From NCBI RefSeq assembly GCF_001644645.1, contig NZ_CP011390.1, positions 1,488,001-1,552,000 on the forward strand: DNA of 64,000 bases. The letters are read 5' to 3'. Of the stretch, positions 17,317 through 26,244 are shown one piece after another. Each line of letters opens with the position of its first letter. Position 1 is the stretch's first letter. Below the pieces are notes generated by a model. The model did not search any database. It had not been told where the DNA came from and worked only from the letters and a program-made list of their open reading frames with translations. Origin of the DNA: Flavisolibacter tropicus (lineage in GTDB: Bacteria; Bacteroidota; Bacteroidia; Chitinophagales; Chitinophagaceae). Position numbers and translations under genes: made by a program.

Positions 17317-18129
17317 TTATTGTAAGCGCAGGGTATCCACAGTAGTAACAACGTTGTTCGTTACAGTTACTCCTGTTTTTACTTTATTCGAAATTGCGCT
17401 GTCAGATGGCAAGAAATGAAGGTCATAAGTACCTGCATTTAAGCCTTTGATTATATAGCTACCAGCAGCTGTATAGGTGCTGGCTACTGTATCAGTTCCT
17501 TGAATGGCAAGAACAGAAGTACGTACAGAGTCTGGTAACACAAAACCACGGATAGAACCACCCATTGCTTGCATTACGGCACGGATCACAGGCTTCAACA
17601 TATACTTGCCGTTACCATTTCCATTACCAGTTTGATGTATAGACTTAGCCACATCAAAATCCAATAATAGTTTGTATGTGATGCCTTCATTCAAATCTTG
17701 GTGAATATTGATCTTTAATCCAGATTGTTGTGCACTTGGTGTAGTAAGCATATACTTTACGCTATCCACCAATACATAGTTATTAGTGCCAAGGATCAAA
17801 CGAATCTGTTCAATTTTACCTGGCTGAATATCAGCATCTGTCAATAAAGTATCCTTGTCATTTACTAAGTCCAGAAGGTTATAGGCACCTTTTTTTACGT
17901 TAGGCAAGCTTACCCAACCTTGAGATGTGTCTGTAGAATAATTGATGCGCACATCTTGTAAGTCAATGTATACAGCGTCATAATCCCCAGGATCATCTGT
18001 TAGAGCTACTTGTAAACGGGCTTTATCGGCCCCTCCTGTGCTGGAGTGTTCCTTGTTGCAAGACGTAAAAGTTAAAAGGGCAGCAGCGGTCAGTACGGAT
18101 AAACCATAGAGTGTTTTTCTAAGCATCAT
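17317..18129 (-). CDS. DUF4382 lipoprotein
   Basis: Exported lipoprotein of 270 residues with unknown function. The signal peptide ends in FTSC with lipid-attachment Cys24. The DUF4382 core is recognisable (RLQVALTDDPGDYDAVYIDLQDVRIN, about residues 38-63, and QIRLILGTNNYVLVD). The C-terminal region (about 195-270) looks like a carboxypeptidase-regulatory/prealbumin-like beta domain (IRGFVLPDSV, YTAAGSYIIKGLNAGTYDLHFLP). Located between fusA and a convergent glycosyltransferase; it has no obvious link to the ribosomal genes. Confidence 0.85.
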   Translation of the reverse strand: MMLRKTLYGLSVLTAAALLTFTSCNKEHSSTGGADKARLQVALTDDPGDYDAVYIDLQDVRINYSTDTSQGWVSLPNVKKGAYNLLDLVNDKDTLLTDADIQPGKIEQIRLILGTNNYVLVDSVKYMLTTPSAQQSGLKINIHQDLNEGITYKLLLDFDVAKSIHQTGNGNGNGKYMLKPVIRAVMQAMGGSIRGFVLPDSVRTSVLAIQGTDTVASTYTAAGSYIIKGLNAGTYDLHFLPSDSAISNKVKTGVTVTNNVVTTVDTLRLQ

Positions 18130-18231
18130 AAAATACTTTTAGGTGAGCAGGTGTTTGCTCGGTTAACATTACACTAACAGACCGTTAGGAATCCCTTAAG
18201 TTTAATCGCGCCCAAAACTTTTATTAAAACA

Positions 18232-18268
18232 AAGGGTTATACATACACAAATACTAGTTATAACCCTT
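18232..18268. repeat. 10-bp inverted repeat upstream of the DUF4382 gene
   Basis: AAGGGTTATA (18232-18241) and TATAACCCTT (18259-18268) form a perfect inverted repeat with a 17-base spacer, about 105 bases upstream of the gene start. It could be an operator or an RNA hairpin; nothing more specific can be said. Confidence 0.5.
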
Positions 18269-18308
18269 ATTTATAACCGCCTATTCTTGCCCATTAGGCA
18301 TAAAAAAA

Positions 18309-18330
18309 AGCCCCGCCAAAAAGCGGGGCT
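18309..18330 (-). terminator. Intrinsic terminator of fusA
   Basis: Stem AGCCCCGC (18309-18316) / GCGGGGCT (18323-18330), loop CAAAAA. On the minus strand it is followed by eight T residues. It lies 22 bases past the fusA stop. Confidence 0.9.
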
Positions 18331-18351
18331 CATATAAAAAGCAATGAATTA

Positions 18352-20499
18352 TTATTCAGCGCTCACTTTTCCTTTGCTCTTAGCAATCACTTCTTCAGCG
18401 ATGTTGTTTGGAGCTGGAGCATAGTGAGAGAACTCCATGGTAGATGATGCACGACCAGAAGATAAAGAACGTAATTGAGTTACGTAACCGAACATTTCAC
18501 TCAATGGAACTTTTGCTTTGATTACCTGTACACCAGCACGGGTATCCATACCTTCCATCATACCACGACGACGGTTCAAGTCACCTGTTACATCACCCAT
18601 ATATTGGTCTGGAGTCAATACTTCTACTTTCATGATTGGCTCAAGTAATACTGGTTTTGCTTTACGGGCAGCTTCACGGAAACCTTGCTTAGCACACAAT
18701 TCGAATGACATAGCATCAGAGTCAACCGCGTGGAATGAACCATCGTAGATTCTGATCTTCATGTTATCTACAGGGTAAGAAGCCAATGCACCGTTAGTCA
18801 TGGAAGCTTCAAAACCTTTCTGAATTGGTTGAATAAATTCACGAGGAATAGAACCACCAAAGATGTCGTTTACGAACTGGAAGTTCTTATCAGGATTTGC
18901 CTCTTTCCAATCAGCATCAACAGGTCCTAAAGTGAACATGATATCAGCGAACTTACCACGACCACCAGACTGCTTTTTCAGCACCTCACGGTGTTCAACA
19001 GTATTATGGAAAGCTTCTTTGTAAGCTACCTGAGGAGCACCTTGGTTTACTTCCACTTTGAACTCACGACGCATACGGTCAATGATGATTTCTAAGTGTA
19101 ATTCACCCATACCACGCAGGATAGTCTGACCAGTATCTTCGTCTGTGTTTACACGTAATGTTGGATCTTCTTCAACCAGCTTGGCGATAGCCATACCCAT
19201 TTTATCAACGTCAGCCTGAGTTTTAGGCTCAATGGCGATAGCGATTACCGGCTCTGGAATGAACATGTTTTCAAGAACGATTGGGTGGTTCTCATCACAA
19301 AGAGTATCACCAGTTTTGATTTCTTTAAAACCTACAGCTGCACCAATATCACCTGCTTCAATGAAATCAATTGGGTTTTGCTTGTTAGCAAACATCTTCA
19401 TGATACGAGAGATACGCTCTTTCTTACCGCTTCTTACGTTCAATACATAAGAACCAGCATCTAACTTACCTGAGTAAGCGCGGAAGAACGCCAGACGACC
19501 TACGAATGGGTCAGTCATGATCTTGAACGCCAAGGCTGCAAATGGTTCTTTTGCATCTGGCTTACGTGTAATTTCTTCACCAGTGTTAGGATCTGTACCT
19601 GTGATGGCTTCGATATCTACTGGAGAAGGCAGGTAACGACAAACCGCGTCAAGTGCAGTTTGTACACCTTTGTTTTTGAAAGAAGAACCGCACATCATTG
19701 GAACGATGCTCAGGTCGATGGTAGCTTTACGGATAGCTTCGTGAATTTCAGCTTCAGAGATGCTGTCTGGATTATCGAAGAACTTCTCCATCAAAGTATC
19801 ATCGTATTCAGCAACAGCTTCAATCAACTGAGCTCTCCAATATTCTACTTCTTCTTTCATATCTTCTGGTACAGGAATCTCATCGAAGGTCATACCTTCA
19901 GTTTCCATATGCCAAATGATACCTTTATTAGTAATTAAGTCTACTACACCTTTGAAGTCATCTTCAGCACCGATTGGCAATTGAAGAGGAACAGCTTTAG
20001 CACCTAACATTTCACGCACCTGCTTAACTACGTTTAAGAAGTCAGCACCGGAACGGTCCATTTTGTTTACGAAACCGATACGTGGTACACGGTAACGGTT
20101 TGCCTGGCGCCATACAGTTTCAGACTGAGGTTCAACACCATCCACAGCAGAGAATAACGCAATCAAACCATCCAATACACGCATAGAACGCTCTACTTCT
20201 ACAGTAAAGTCCACGTGTCCTGGAGTATCAATGATGTTGAAATAATATTTTTTAGTGTTTGCATCAGCCTTACCTTTTACAGTAGGGAAGTTCCACTGGC
20301 AGCTAACAGCAGCAGAAGTAATAGTGATACCTCTTTCTTTTTCCTGTTCCATCCAGTCAGTGGTAGCAGCACCGTCATGTACTTCACCAATTTTGTGAAT
20401 CATACCGGTGTAGCGTAAGATACGCTCAGTAGTAGTGGTTTTACCGGCATCAATATGCGCGGCAATACCAAAGTTGCGTTGAAATCTCAAGTCTGCCAT
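18352..20499 (-). CDS. fusA: Elongation factor G
   Basis: Ribosomal translocase GTPase, 715 residues. G motifs: AHIDAGKT (14-21), [21 protein letters not shown] and NKMDRSGAD; domains II-V follow, ending in [23 protein letters not shown]. It lies apart from rpsG, with a histone-like gene on the other strand in between, and has its own promoter element and terminator, so it is probably a single-gene transcript. Confidence 0.98.
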   Translation of the reverse strand: MADLRFQRNFGIAAHIDAGKTTTTERILRYTGMIHKIGEVHDGAATTDWMEQEKERGITITSAAVSCQWNFPTVKGKADANTKKYYFNIIDTPGHVDFTVEVERSMRVLDGLIALFSAVDGVEPQSETVWRQANRYRVPRIGFVNKMDRSGADFLNVVKQVREMLGAKAVPLQLPIGAEDDFKGVVDLITNKGIIWHMETEGMTFDEIPVPEDMKEEVEYWRAQLIEAVAEYDDTLMEKFFDNPDSISEAEIHEAIRKATIDLSIVPMMCGSSFKNKGVQTALDAVCRYLPSPVDIEAITGTDPNTGEEITRKPDAKEPFAALAFKIMTDPFVGRLAFFRAYSGKLDAGSYVLNVRSGKKERISRIMKMFANKQNPIDFIEAGDIGAAVGFKEIKTGDTLCDENHPIVLENMFIPEPVIAIAIEPKTQADVDKMGMAIAKLVEEDPTLRVNTDEDTGQTILRGMGELHLEIIIDRMRREFKVEVNQGAPQVAYKEAFHNTVEHREVLKKQSGGRGKFADIMFTLGPVDADWKEANPDKNFQFVNDIFGGSIPREFIQPIQKGFEASMTNGALASYPVDNMKIRIYDGSFHAVDSDAMSFELCAKQGFREAARKAKPVLLEPIMKVEVLTPDQYMGDVTGDLNRRRGMMEGMDTRAGVQVIKAKVPLSEMFGYVTQLRSLSSGRASSTMEFSHYAPAPNNIAEEVIAKSKGKVSAE

Positions 20500-20870
20500 G
20501 AGTATTAAATTGATTGTTGTGTACTAATTTTTTAATGTGGATTTCCATACCTTAGCAGCGCCCAATTGCTTTACCTGCCTGCATTTCCGCCCACTTTTCA
20601 AATATCAGATTTGTATTGAATTGTAAACTCAAGTTCATTTAAACTTAACATTCACCTTTCATCACTCTCGAATTTGAGGGTGCAAAGGTAATGAAATACA
20701 GGTCAATTCCGCATCTTAACGAAACTTTGTTTGTTAAAGATGAAAGCAATTATGTATAGCACGTAGTTAAGGAATAGTACTTTACCTTCGCACAATTTTT
20801 GCAATTCACTTACAATCGTTGTATTTTTCCAACATTGAAAATTTATTAACCCTCTCAAAACCCATTAAAC
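20500..20870. other. Divergent promoter region between fusA and the histone-like gene
   Basis: 371 bases with no gene. The left part is the approximately 180-base fusA leader. The -7 element for fusA is at 20683-20690. On the plus strand TACCTTCG (20783-20790) matches the -7 consensus at 7 of 8 positions and may serve the histone-like gene, but no -33 box is found at the right distance. Confidence 0.55.
20683..20690 (-). promoter_or_regulatory. -7 promoter element of fusA
   Basis: Reads TACCTTTG on the minus strand, the same octamer as at rpsJ and rpsL, and is followed by GCACCC. The -33 region is poor: no TTTG lies 19-21 bases upstream. It implies a leader of about 180 bases. Confidence 0.6.
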
Positions 20871-22019
20871 ATGGCAAAAGCAACCAAGAAAGCAGCCGCT
20901 AAAAAAGGTGGCCAAGCGTCTAAAGGCGGTGGCCGATCTATTTCAAAAGGCGCATCTAAGGGTGCAACAAAAACAGCATCTAAAAAAACCTCTAAAAGCG
21001 CAAGCAAAAGCGCTAGCAAAGGTGGATCTAAAGCTGCATCCAAATCAGTAAGCCGTGGCGGTGCTTCTAAAGGAGCTTCTAAAGCCGCTTCTAAATCTTC
21101 TACCCGTAGTTCGGTTAGCAAAAAAGCTGCCGCTAAAAAAGCAGCCCCTGCAAAGAAGGCAGCAGCTAAAAAGGCAGCTCCGAAAAAGGCAGCAGCTAAA
21201 AAAGCCGCTCCTGCTAAGAAAGTTGCAGCCAAAAAAGCTGCTCCTGCTAAAAAAGGCGGAGCCAGCAAGGCAGCAGCAAAAAAAGGTGGCAGTTCTAAGA
21301 GTGCATCTAAAGGTGCTTCTAAATCAGCAGCTAAAGGCGGTCGTAGCGTAGCAGCTAAGAAAGGTTCTAAAGCTGCCGCTAAAAAAGCAGCCCCTGCAAA
21401 GAAGGCAGCAGCTAAAAAGGCAGCTCCGAAAAAGGCAGCAGCTAAAAAAGCCGCTCCTGCTAAGAAAGTTGCAGCCAAAAAAGCTGCTCCTGCTAAAAAA
21501 GTTGCCGCTAAAAAAGCAGCACCGGCTAAAAAGGCAGCTGCAAAAGGTGGTAGCAAAGCAGCAGTAAAAACAGCTAGCAAAGGTTCCAAAGCAGCAGTAG
21601 CTAAAAAAGCAGCACCGGCAACTAAAGGAAGCAGTGCTACAAGAACTGGTGGTTCTTCTGCAACACGTTCTGGCGGCACTTCTGCTACTCGTACTGTAGC
21701 GCCTAAACCAAGCCGCAGCACTACTCCTGCTAAAACGCGCAGTGCATCTGGTGGCCGTCGTACCAACGTAGGTAATCGTTCTACAAATGGCACATCTGGA
21801 TTAGGTCGTGATAATGTTGCAGAAACTACTCGCACTACCAATACAGAAGATATTACGTCTATAGATCAACCAGTTGGTGATTTAAGTACAGGCCTGGGTG
21901 ATACAGTTGGTAGCCCCGCTCCTGACTTTAACAATGAAGCTATTGATGTAAATACTAGCGATATTGATATTACCAGTGGTGGTGCAGATGAAGGCGATAT
22001 GAACAACAATCGTTCATAA
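20871..22019 (+). CDS. Lys/Ala-rich histone H1-like protein
   Basis: Predicted nucleoid-associated protein of 382 residues. Residues 1-120 are Ser/Lys/Gly-rich (SKSASKSASKGGSKAASK); about 80-255 are tandem AAKKAAPAKK-type blocks like the C-terminal tail of eukaryotic H1 and bacterial AlgP/Hc1-like proteins. The last 80 residues are Thr/Asp-rich and acidic (EDITSIDQPVGDLSTGLGD). No folded domain is seen. The gene lies on the opposite strand between rpsG and fusA with its own strong terminator. Two identical 133-bp blocks inside it suggest recent internal duplication and likely length variation among strains. Confidence 0.85.
   Translation: MAKATKKAAAKKGGQASKGGGRSISKGASKGATKTASKKTSKSASKSASKGGSKAASKSVSRGGASKGASKAASKSSTRSSVSKKAAAKKAAPAKKAAAKKAAPKKAAAKKAAPAKKVAAKKAAPAKKGGASKAAAKKGGSSKSASKGASKSAAKGGRSVAAKKGSKAAAKKAAPAKKAAAKKAAPKKAAAKKAAPAKKVAAKKAAPAKKVAAKKAAPAKKAAAKGGSKAAVKTASKGSKAAVAKKAAPATKGSSATRTGGSSATRSGGTSATRTVAPKPSRSTTPAKTRSASGGRRTNVGNRSTNGTSGLGRDNVAETTRTTNTEDITSIDQPVGDLSTGLGDTVGSPAPDFNNEAIDVNTSDIDITSGGADEGDMNNNRS
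21123..21255 (+). repeat. 133-bp exact direct repeat, copy 1, within the histone-like gene
   Basis: Identical base for base to 21369-21501, offset 246 bp (82 codons, so in frame). It encodes the AAKKAAPAKKAAAKKAAPKK block series. Identity at the DNA level, including synonymous positions, points to a recent duplication or gene conversion. Confidence 0.9.
21369..21501 (+). repeat. 133-bp exact direct repeat, copy 2, within the histone-like gene
   Basis: Second copy of the block at 21123-21255, in the same reading frame. Recombination between the two copies would delete or add exactly 82 codons. Confidence 0.9.
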
Positions 22020-22031
22020 GTAAATCACTAT

Positions 22032-22074
22032 AAATAAAAAACCCGTTTTGAGTGTCAAAACGGGTTTTTTATTT
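22032..22074. terminator. Strong bidirectional terminator after the histone-like gene
   Basis: Core stem AAAAAACCCGTTTTGA (22036-22051) / TCAAAACGGGTTTTTT (22055-22070), loop GTG, extended by AT pairs to 22032/22074. The stem is perfect for at least 16 bp and ends in T runs on both strands. Confidence 0.92.
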
Positions 22075-22112
22075 ATATCTACTACGTCAGTAAATAGTGC
22101 TCAATAAAAAAA

Positions 22113-22128
22113 GCACCCAATTGGGTGC
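22113..22128 (-). terminator. Intrinsic terminator of rpsG
   Basis: Stem GCACCC (22113-22118) / GGGTGC (22123-22128), loop AATT. On the minus strand it is followed by seven T residues. It lies 32 bases past the rpsG stop and shows that the str transcript ends before fusA. Confidence 0.8.
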
Positions 22129-22160
22129 CTTTAGTAATATATATCAAAAGAATTGACTTA

Positions 22161-22628
22161 TTATACTTTAAAGTGAGCAAACGCTTTGTTAGCTTCAGCC
22201 ATACGGTGAGTATCTTCTTTCTTTTTGAAAGCAGCACCTTCACCTTTGCTTGCAGCAACGATTTCGTTAGCTAATTTGTCAGCCATGCTACGACCGTTAC
22301 GCTCGCGGCTATAACGGATCAACCATTTAATGCTCAAAGAGATCTTACGATCCTGACGAACCTCAGATGGAATCTGGAAAGTAGCACCACCAATACGACG
22401 GCTGCGTACTTCTACTGCAGGCGTAACATTAGATAAAGCTCTTTTCCATACTTCATAGCCATCCTCACCAGTTTGCTTTGCTACTTTTTCAACAGCATCA
22501 TAGAATATCTCGTAAGCAACACTTTTCTTGCCTTCCCACATGATATTGTTTACAAAACGGGTAACCAGTTTATCGTTATAACGAGGATCTGGAGCTAGAG
22601 GGAGCTTTTTCGCTTGTGATTTACGCAT
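22161..22628 (-). CDS. rpsG: 30S ribosomal protein S7
   Basis: Nucleates 3'-domain assembly of 16S rRNA. It is 155 residues and contains [40 protein letters not shown] and YQIPSEVR-type text ([12 protein letters not shown]). It is co-directional with rpsL, 87 bases downstream of it. Confidence 0.98.
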   Translation of the reverse strand: MRKSQAKKLPLAPDPRYNDKLVTRFVNNIMWEGKKSVAYEIFYDAVEKVAKQTGEDGYEVWKRALSNVTPAVEVRSRRIGGATFQIPSEVRQDRKISLSIKWLIRYSRERNGRSMADKLANEIVAASKGEGAAFKKKEDTHRMAEANKAFAHFKV

Positions 22629-22715
22629 CGAATTTTAATTTTTAAGTCACCGCAGGGGCAGAACGTCTTCAAGTATTAAAACTTTACTCTGTACTGCGGT
22701 CGTTTTTATAAATAA

Positions 22716-23120
22716 TTATTTTTTGCCCTTAGCTGCTGGTTTAGCACCGCCTTTATCTTTCTTGGTACCATATTTAGAGCGGCTCTGCTTACGGTCTTTA
22801 ACACCGGCAGTATCCAGAGAACCACGAACAATATGATAACGCACACCTGGTAAATCCTTCACACGACCACCGCGGATCAACACGATAGAGTGCTCTTGCA
22901 GGTTGTGACCTTCACCAGGAATATAAGCGATAACTTCAACTTTATTGGTCAAACGAACTTTGGCTACTTTACGTAACGCAGAGTTTGGTTTCTTTGGTGT
23001 TGTAGTATAAACACGGGTACATACTCCGCGACGCTGAGGACAGCTATCCAAAGCTCTCGACTTGCTTTTTGCACGGATGATTTCTCTTCCTTTACGAACT
23101 AATTGTTGAATAGTAGGCAT
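22716..23120 (-). CDS. rpsL: 30S ribosomal protein S12
   Basis: Decoding-centre protein of 134 residues. The [10 protein letters not shown] and [17 protein letters not shown] loops carry the usual residues, so there is no visible streptomycin-resistance replacement. The C-terminus has a lysine-rich extension ([15 protein letters not shown]). First gene of the two-gene rpsL-rpsG unit. Confidence 0.98.
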   Translation of the reverse strand: MPTIQQLVRKGREIIRAKSKSRALDSCPQRRGVCTRVYTTTPKKPNSALRKVAKVRLTNKVEVIAYIPGEGHNLQEHSIVLIRGGRVKDLPGVRYHIVRGSLDTAGVKDRKQSRSKYGTKKDKGGAKPAAKGKK

Positions 23121-23144
23121 TACAAACCTTTATTTTTGGGACGG

Positions 23145-23174
23145 CAAAGGTAGGGGAAAATTTAGATTATCAAT
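23145..23174 (-). promoter_or_regulatory. Promoter of rpsL-rpsG
   Basis: On the minus strand: ATTG (23171-23174), 18 bases, TACCTTTG (23145-23152), then GCCGTCCC. Same -7 octamer as at rpsJ and fusA; 24 bases from the ATG. Confidence 0.7.
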
Positions 23175-23265
23175 ATTGGTTTCCAGTTTTTTTTCCCTTT
23201 TAAAGATTTTTTGACAAAAAGAAACCCCTTTTTCAGCCTTAAAACGAACCATTCTGTGATAAAAT

Positions 23266-23290
23266 AATGCCCGGCGTTTGGCCGGGCATT
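23266..23290 (-). terminator. Intrinsic terminator of ilvE
   Basis: Perfect 10-bp stem AATGCCCGGC (23266-23275) / GCCGGGCATT (23281-23290), loop GTTTG. On the minus strand it is followed by ATTTTATC. It lies 28 bases past the ilvE stop. Confidence 0.8.
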
Positions 23291-23317
23291 TATATAGTTA
23301 AACCTTTTAATAGACAA

Positions 23318-24385
23318 TTATCCTATTTTGGTCATCCAACCATACTTATCTTCTCTTTTCCCCTCGCGGATGTCGGTCAACCATTTTTTAATAGTTGGAG
23401 CTGTTTTCCACTGATCTACGTTAAAGTTCATTACGAAATCTTTGTAACGCAATTCCTTGATCATAGTAATCGTAGCAGCTGTACCTGTACCAAATACTTC
23501 ATACAATACTCCTGCTTTATAGGCATCAATAAGCTCATCTACGCTAATTGGACGCTCTTCAATCGTAAATCCAGCTTCTTTTAATAAAGTAAGGGCACTA
23601 TCTCTGGTAACACCAGCCAAAATAGTTCCAGCACCTAGATCCGGTGTTACAGCCTTATCACCAATGATAAAGATCACGTTCATGGTACCGATCTCTTGTA
23701 CATACTTGTGTTCAAAAGCGTCAGTCCACAATACTTGGTCGTATCCTTTTTTCTTAGCCTGGGCTGTAGCATACATAGAAGCGCCATAGTTACCAGCAGC
23801 TTTAGCATATCCTATACCACCAGGTACCGCACGCACATATTGCTCTTCTACATAAATACGCATTGGGGTATTATAGTAAGGACCTGTAGGGCTTAACAGG
23901 ATCATGAACTTATAAGATTCAGACGGCTTCACACCAATTACTTCGTCTGATGAGAACATGAATGGACGAATATAAAGTGAATGATCTTCTGTCTGAGGGA
24001 TCCAATTTTTATCTAATGCCACTAACTGCTTCATGCCTTCCATGAAGATCTCTTCAGGAACTTCAGGCATTTGCATGCGCTCAGCAGAAATGTTAAAGCG
24101 GCGGAAGTTGTCTTGCGGACGGAAAATATACGAATTGCCTTCGCGGTCTTTGTAGGCTTTAATACCTTCAAAAATAGCCTGACCATAGTGCAGTGCAGCT
24201 ACAGATGGACTTAATAATAATGGCTGATAAGGTTTGATTTCAACGTTTTTCCACTCCCCGTTTTCGTAGTCAGCTTCCAGCATATGGTCGCTGAAGAACT
24301 TTCCAAAGGGTAAATTTTCCAGATTAAGATCCTGCAATTTGCTCCTCTCAACCTTGTTAATAGTAATATCAGAAGTAGCCAGCAT
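23318..24385 (-). CDS. ilvE: Branched-chain amino acid aminotransferase
   Basis: PLP-dependent fold-type IV aminotransferase for the last step of Val, Leu and Ile synthesis or the first step of their breakdown. It is 355 residues, the long (type II, BCAT) form. Likely PLP lysine K195 is in IGYAKAAGNYGAS; other signatures are ALHYGQAIFEGIKAYK, YIRPFMFSS and EVFGTGTAATI. Single-gene unit with its own terminator. The divergent neighbour is a hypothetical gene. Confidence 0.96.
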   Translation of the reverse strand: MLATSDITINKVERSKLQDLNLENLPFGKFFSDHMLEADYENGEWKNVEIKPYQPLLLSPSVAALHYGQAIFEGIKAYKDREGNSYIFRPQDNFRRFNISAERMQMPEVPEEIFMEGMKQLVALDKNWIPQTEDHSLYIRPFMFSSDEVIGVKPSESYKFMILLSPTGPYYNTPMRIYVEEQYVRAVPGGIGYAKAAGNYGASMYATAQAKKKGYDQVLWTDAFEHKYVQEIGTMNVIFIIGDKAVTPDLGAGTILAGVTRDSALTLLKEAGFTIEERPISVDELIDAYKAGVLYEVFGTGTAATITMIKELRYKDFVMNFNVDQWKTAPTIKKWLTDIREGKREDKYGWMTKIG

Positions 24386-24549
24386 GATAGAGATGTGATT
24401 TTTTTATGTTTAGCAATCGTTTTACGTTAAATCCTATTATATGATGCAATATTGGGGGAAGCTCCTGTTAACAAGCATATATAATATAATTTAGCGCTGC
24501 AAATAAACGAAAAAGAATTCTAATAAGGGGTGAAAACCAAGCAGTACCA

Positions 24550-25074
24550 ATGAGCCTGAATCAAATAAATTTAACACCACAATTACTGACAGACCTATAT
24601 GCTAATGCTTTGATAGAAACACATGCAATTGCTGTGCCTAAGAGCACGCCAACTGAAGAAAGCGCAAAACCAGTCAAAAGCAGTACTATCAGCTATTTAG
24701 GCAACAATCGCAGGCACATTTTAGTCATTGTTAATGACGATCGCGTTAGCTTTTTAACAGAGGAGGAATTAACATTTTTTACTAAAGTATTAGGCGCATG
24801 CGAGCTAGGAATTGATGATGTAGCCATTGTCAACTGGAGTCATCTTCCTAAAAAAGATTACCAATCGCTTCTGGAAGAATTACAGAGTAAGAAGGTGTTA
24901 CTCTTTAACCTTACTCCCATCGAATTTGGCTTACCGCTACACTTCCCTCCCTTTCAAATCCAAGAATTTGATCAACGCACCTATTTACAAGCGCCCAGTT
25001 TGGCTAGCATAGAGCAAGATGTTACAGCCAAAAAACAATTATGGACAGCATTAAAGAAACTTTTCGCTATTTAA
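24550..25074 (+). CDS. Conserved hypothetical protein
   Basis: Predicted soluble protein of 174 residues that I do not recognise. The central part alternates beta and helix (ILVIVNDDRVSFLTEEELTFFTKVLGACELGIDDVAIVNW), suggesting a small alpha/beta fold. There is no signal peptide or membrane segment. It ends nine bases before rdgB and probably shares its transcript. Function unknown. Confidence 0.7.
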   Translation: MSLNQINLTPQLLTDLYANALIETHAIAVPKSTPTEESAKPVKSSTISYLGNNRRHILVIVNDDRVSFLTEEELTFFTKVLGACELGIDDVAIVNWSHLPKKDYQSLLEELQSKKVLLFNLTPIEFGLPLHFPPFQIQEFDQRTYLQAPSLASIEQDVTAKKQLWTALKKLFAI

Positions 25075-25083
25075 CCCTTTTAC

Positions 25084-25668
25084 ATGAAACTCATATTTGC
25101 CACGAACAATCAACACAAGGTTGAAGAAATCAGAGCTGTACTACCCAAACAGCTATCCATTATAACATTAAAAGAAGCCGGTATTGACAAAGACATTCCG
25201 GAGCCTCATCCTACACTTGAAGAAAATGCCCAGGAAAAAGCTACTGTTATTTATAAAATGACTAGTACAAACTGCTTTAGTGAGGATAGTGGTTTGGAAA
25301 TTAGAGCCCTTAATGGTGAGCCTGGAGTAAAAAGCGCCCGGTATGCTGGTGATGACAAATCATCTGCCGATAATATTAAAAAAGTATTGACCCAATTGCA
25401 GGACCAAGCCAATCGTGAAGCACAGTTTAGAACAGTCATTTGCTTAGTATGGAACGGAGAAGAACATTTTTTTGAAGGGATATGCAAAGGCCAGGTTATT
25501 CAAGAAGAAATAGGATCTCAAGGCTTTGGATATGACCCAATTTTTATACCTGACGGTGCCCAAAAGACCTTTGCCCAAATGACCATGGAAGAGAAAAACC
25601 AGTACAGTCACAGACGCAAAGCCGTAGGCAAACTGGTAGCATTTTTGAATGATGTAGCAGTAAAATAG
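25084..25668 (+). CDS. rdgB: XTP/dITP diphosphatase (RdgB/HAM1 family)
   Basis: Hydrolyses non-canonical purine nucleoside triphosphates (ITP, dITP, XTP) to monophosphates and so keeps them out of DNA. It is 194 residues with FATNNQHKVEEI (5-16), the metal-binding SEDSGLEI (D68), GFGYDPIF and SHRRKA. It follows a hypothetical gene by nine bases, and the sigma-factor gene begins 25 bases later. Confidence 0.96.
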   Translation: MKLIFATNNQHKVEEIRAVLPKQLSIITLKEAGIDKDIPEPHPTLEENAQEKATVIYKMTSTNCFSEDSGLEIRALNGEPGVKSARYAGDDKSSADNIKKVLTQLQDQANREAQFRTVICLVWNGEEHFFEGICKGQVIQEEIGSQGFGYDPIFIPDGAQKTFAQMTMEEKNQYSHRRKAVGKLVAFLNDVAVK

Positions 25669-25693
25669 TAATTTGAGCGGTTTAAGCAACCAA

Positions 25694-26242
25694 ATGATTT
25701 CCGATACCGACTTAATAGAAGGATGCCAACGCGAAGACCGTAAAATGCAACAGCAGTTGTATCAACGGTTTGCCCCCAAAATGTATGGTGTTTGTTTGCG
25801 CTATGCTGGGAATATAGAAGAAGCTGAAGACATCCTGCAAGAGGGTTTTATTAAGGTGTTCAGAAAGATTGGAAGCTTTCGTGGAGAAGGGTCTTTTGAA
25901 GGATGGATCCGCCGAATTTTTGTCAATACTGCTATTGAACACTTCAGGAGAAAATCATACCTGCAGCCTATTACAGAAAGAGAGGAAACTACGGTAGAGA
26001 ACAAATACCTATCGGTACTTGACAGCTTGGCCGAAAAAGACATTATCAATCTGGTGCAGCAATTGTCGCCGGGATATAGAACAGTGTTTAACATGTATGT
26101 AATAGAAGGTTATACACACAAGCAAATTGCCGAAATGCTGGGTATCAGTGAAGGTACCAGCAAATCACAACTATCGCGCGCCAAATCGATCTTACAGGAA
26201 TTAGTGCAAAAGCATATCGAAAAACATAAAAGAGTACCGTAG
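25694..26242 (+). CDS. ECF-type RNA polymerase sigma factor
   Basis: Sigma-70 family extracytoplasmic-function sigma factor of about 182 residues. Region 2 covers roughly residues 5-70 (LYQRFAPKMYGVCLRYAGNIEEAEDILQEGF; the DILQEGF segment is the -10-binding part). Region 4 is at about 120-170 (HKQIAEMLGISEGTSKSQLSRAKSIL). ATG at 25694 is preferred; a TTG at 25673 would add seven residues. The next gene, two bases later, encodes a membrane-anchored protein that is a candidate anti-sigma factor. Confidence 0.92.
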   Translation: MISDTDLIEGCQREDRKMQQQLYQRFAPKMYGVCLRYAGNIEEAEDILQEGFIKVFRKIGSFRGEGSFEGWIRRIFVNTAIEHFRRKSYLQPITEREETTVENKYLSVLDSLAEKDIINLVQQLSPGYRTVFNMYVIEGYTHKQIAEMLGISEGTSKSQLSRAKSILQELVQKHIEKHKRVP

Positions 26243-26244
26243 AC

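Noticed and set aside
20855..21841. Long open frame antisense to the histone-like gene (Ala/Leu/Pro-rich)
   Set aside because: It is the complement of the AAKK-coding repeats; low-complexity composition, and the plus-strand frame has a proper start, acidic tail and terminator.
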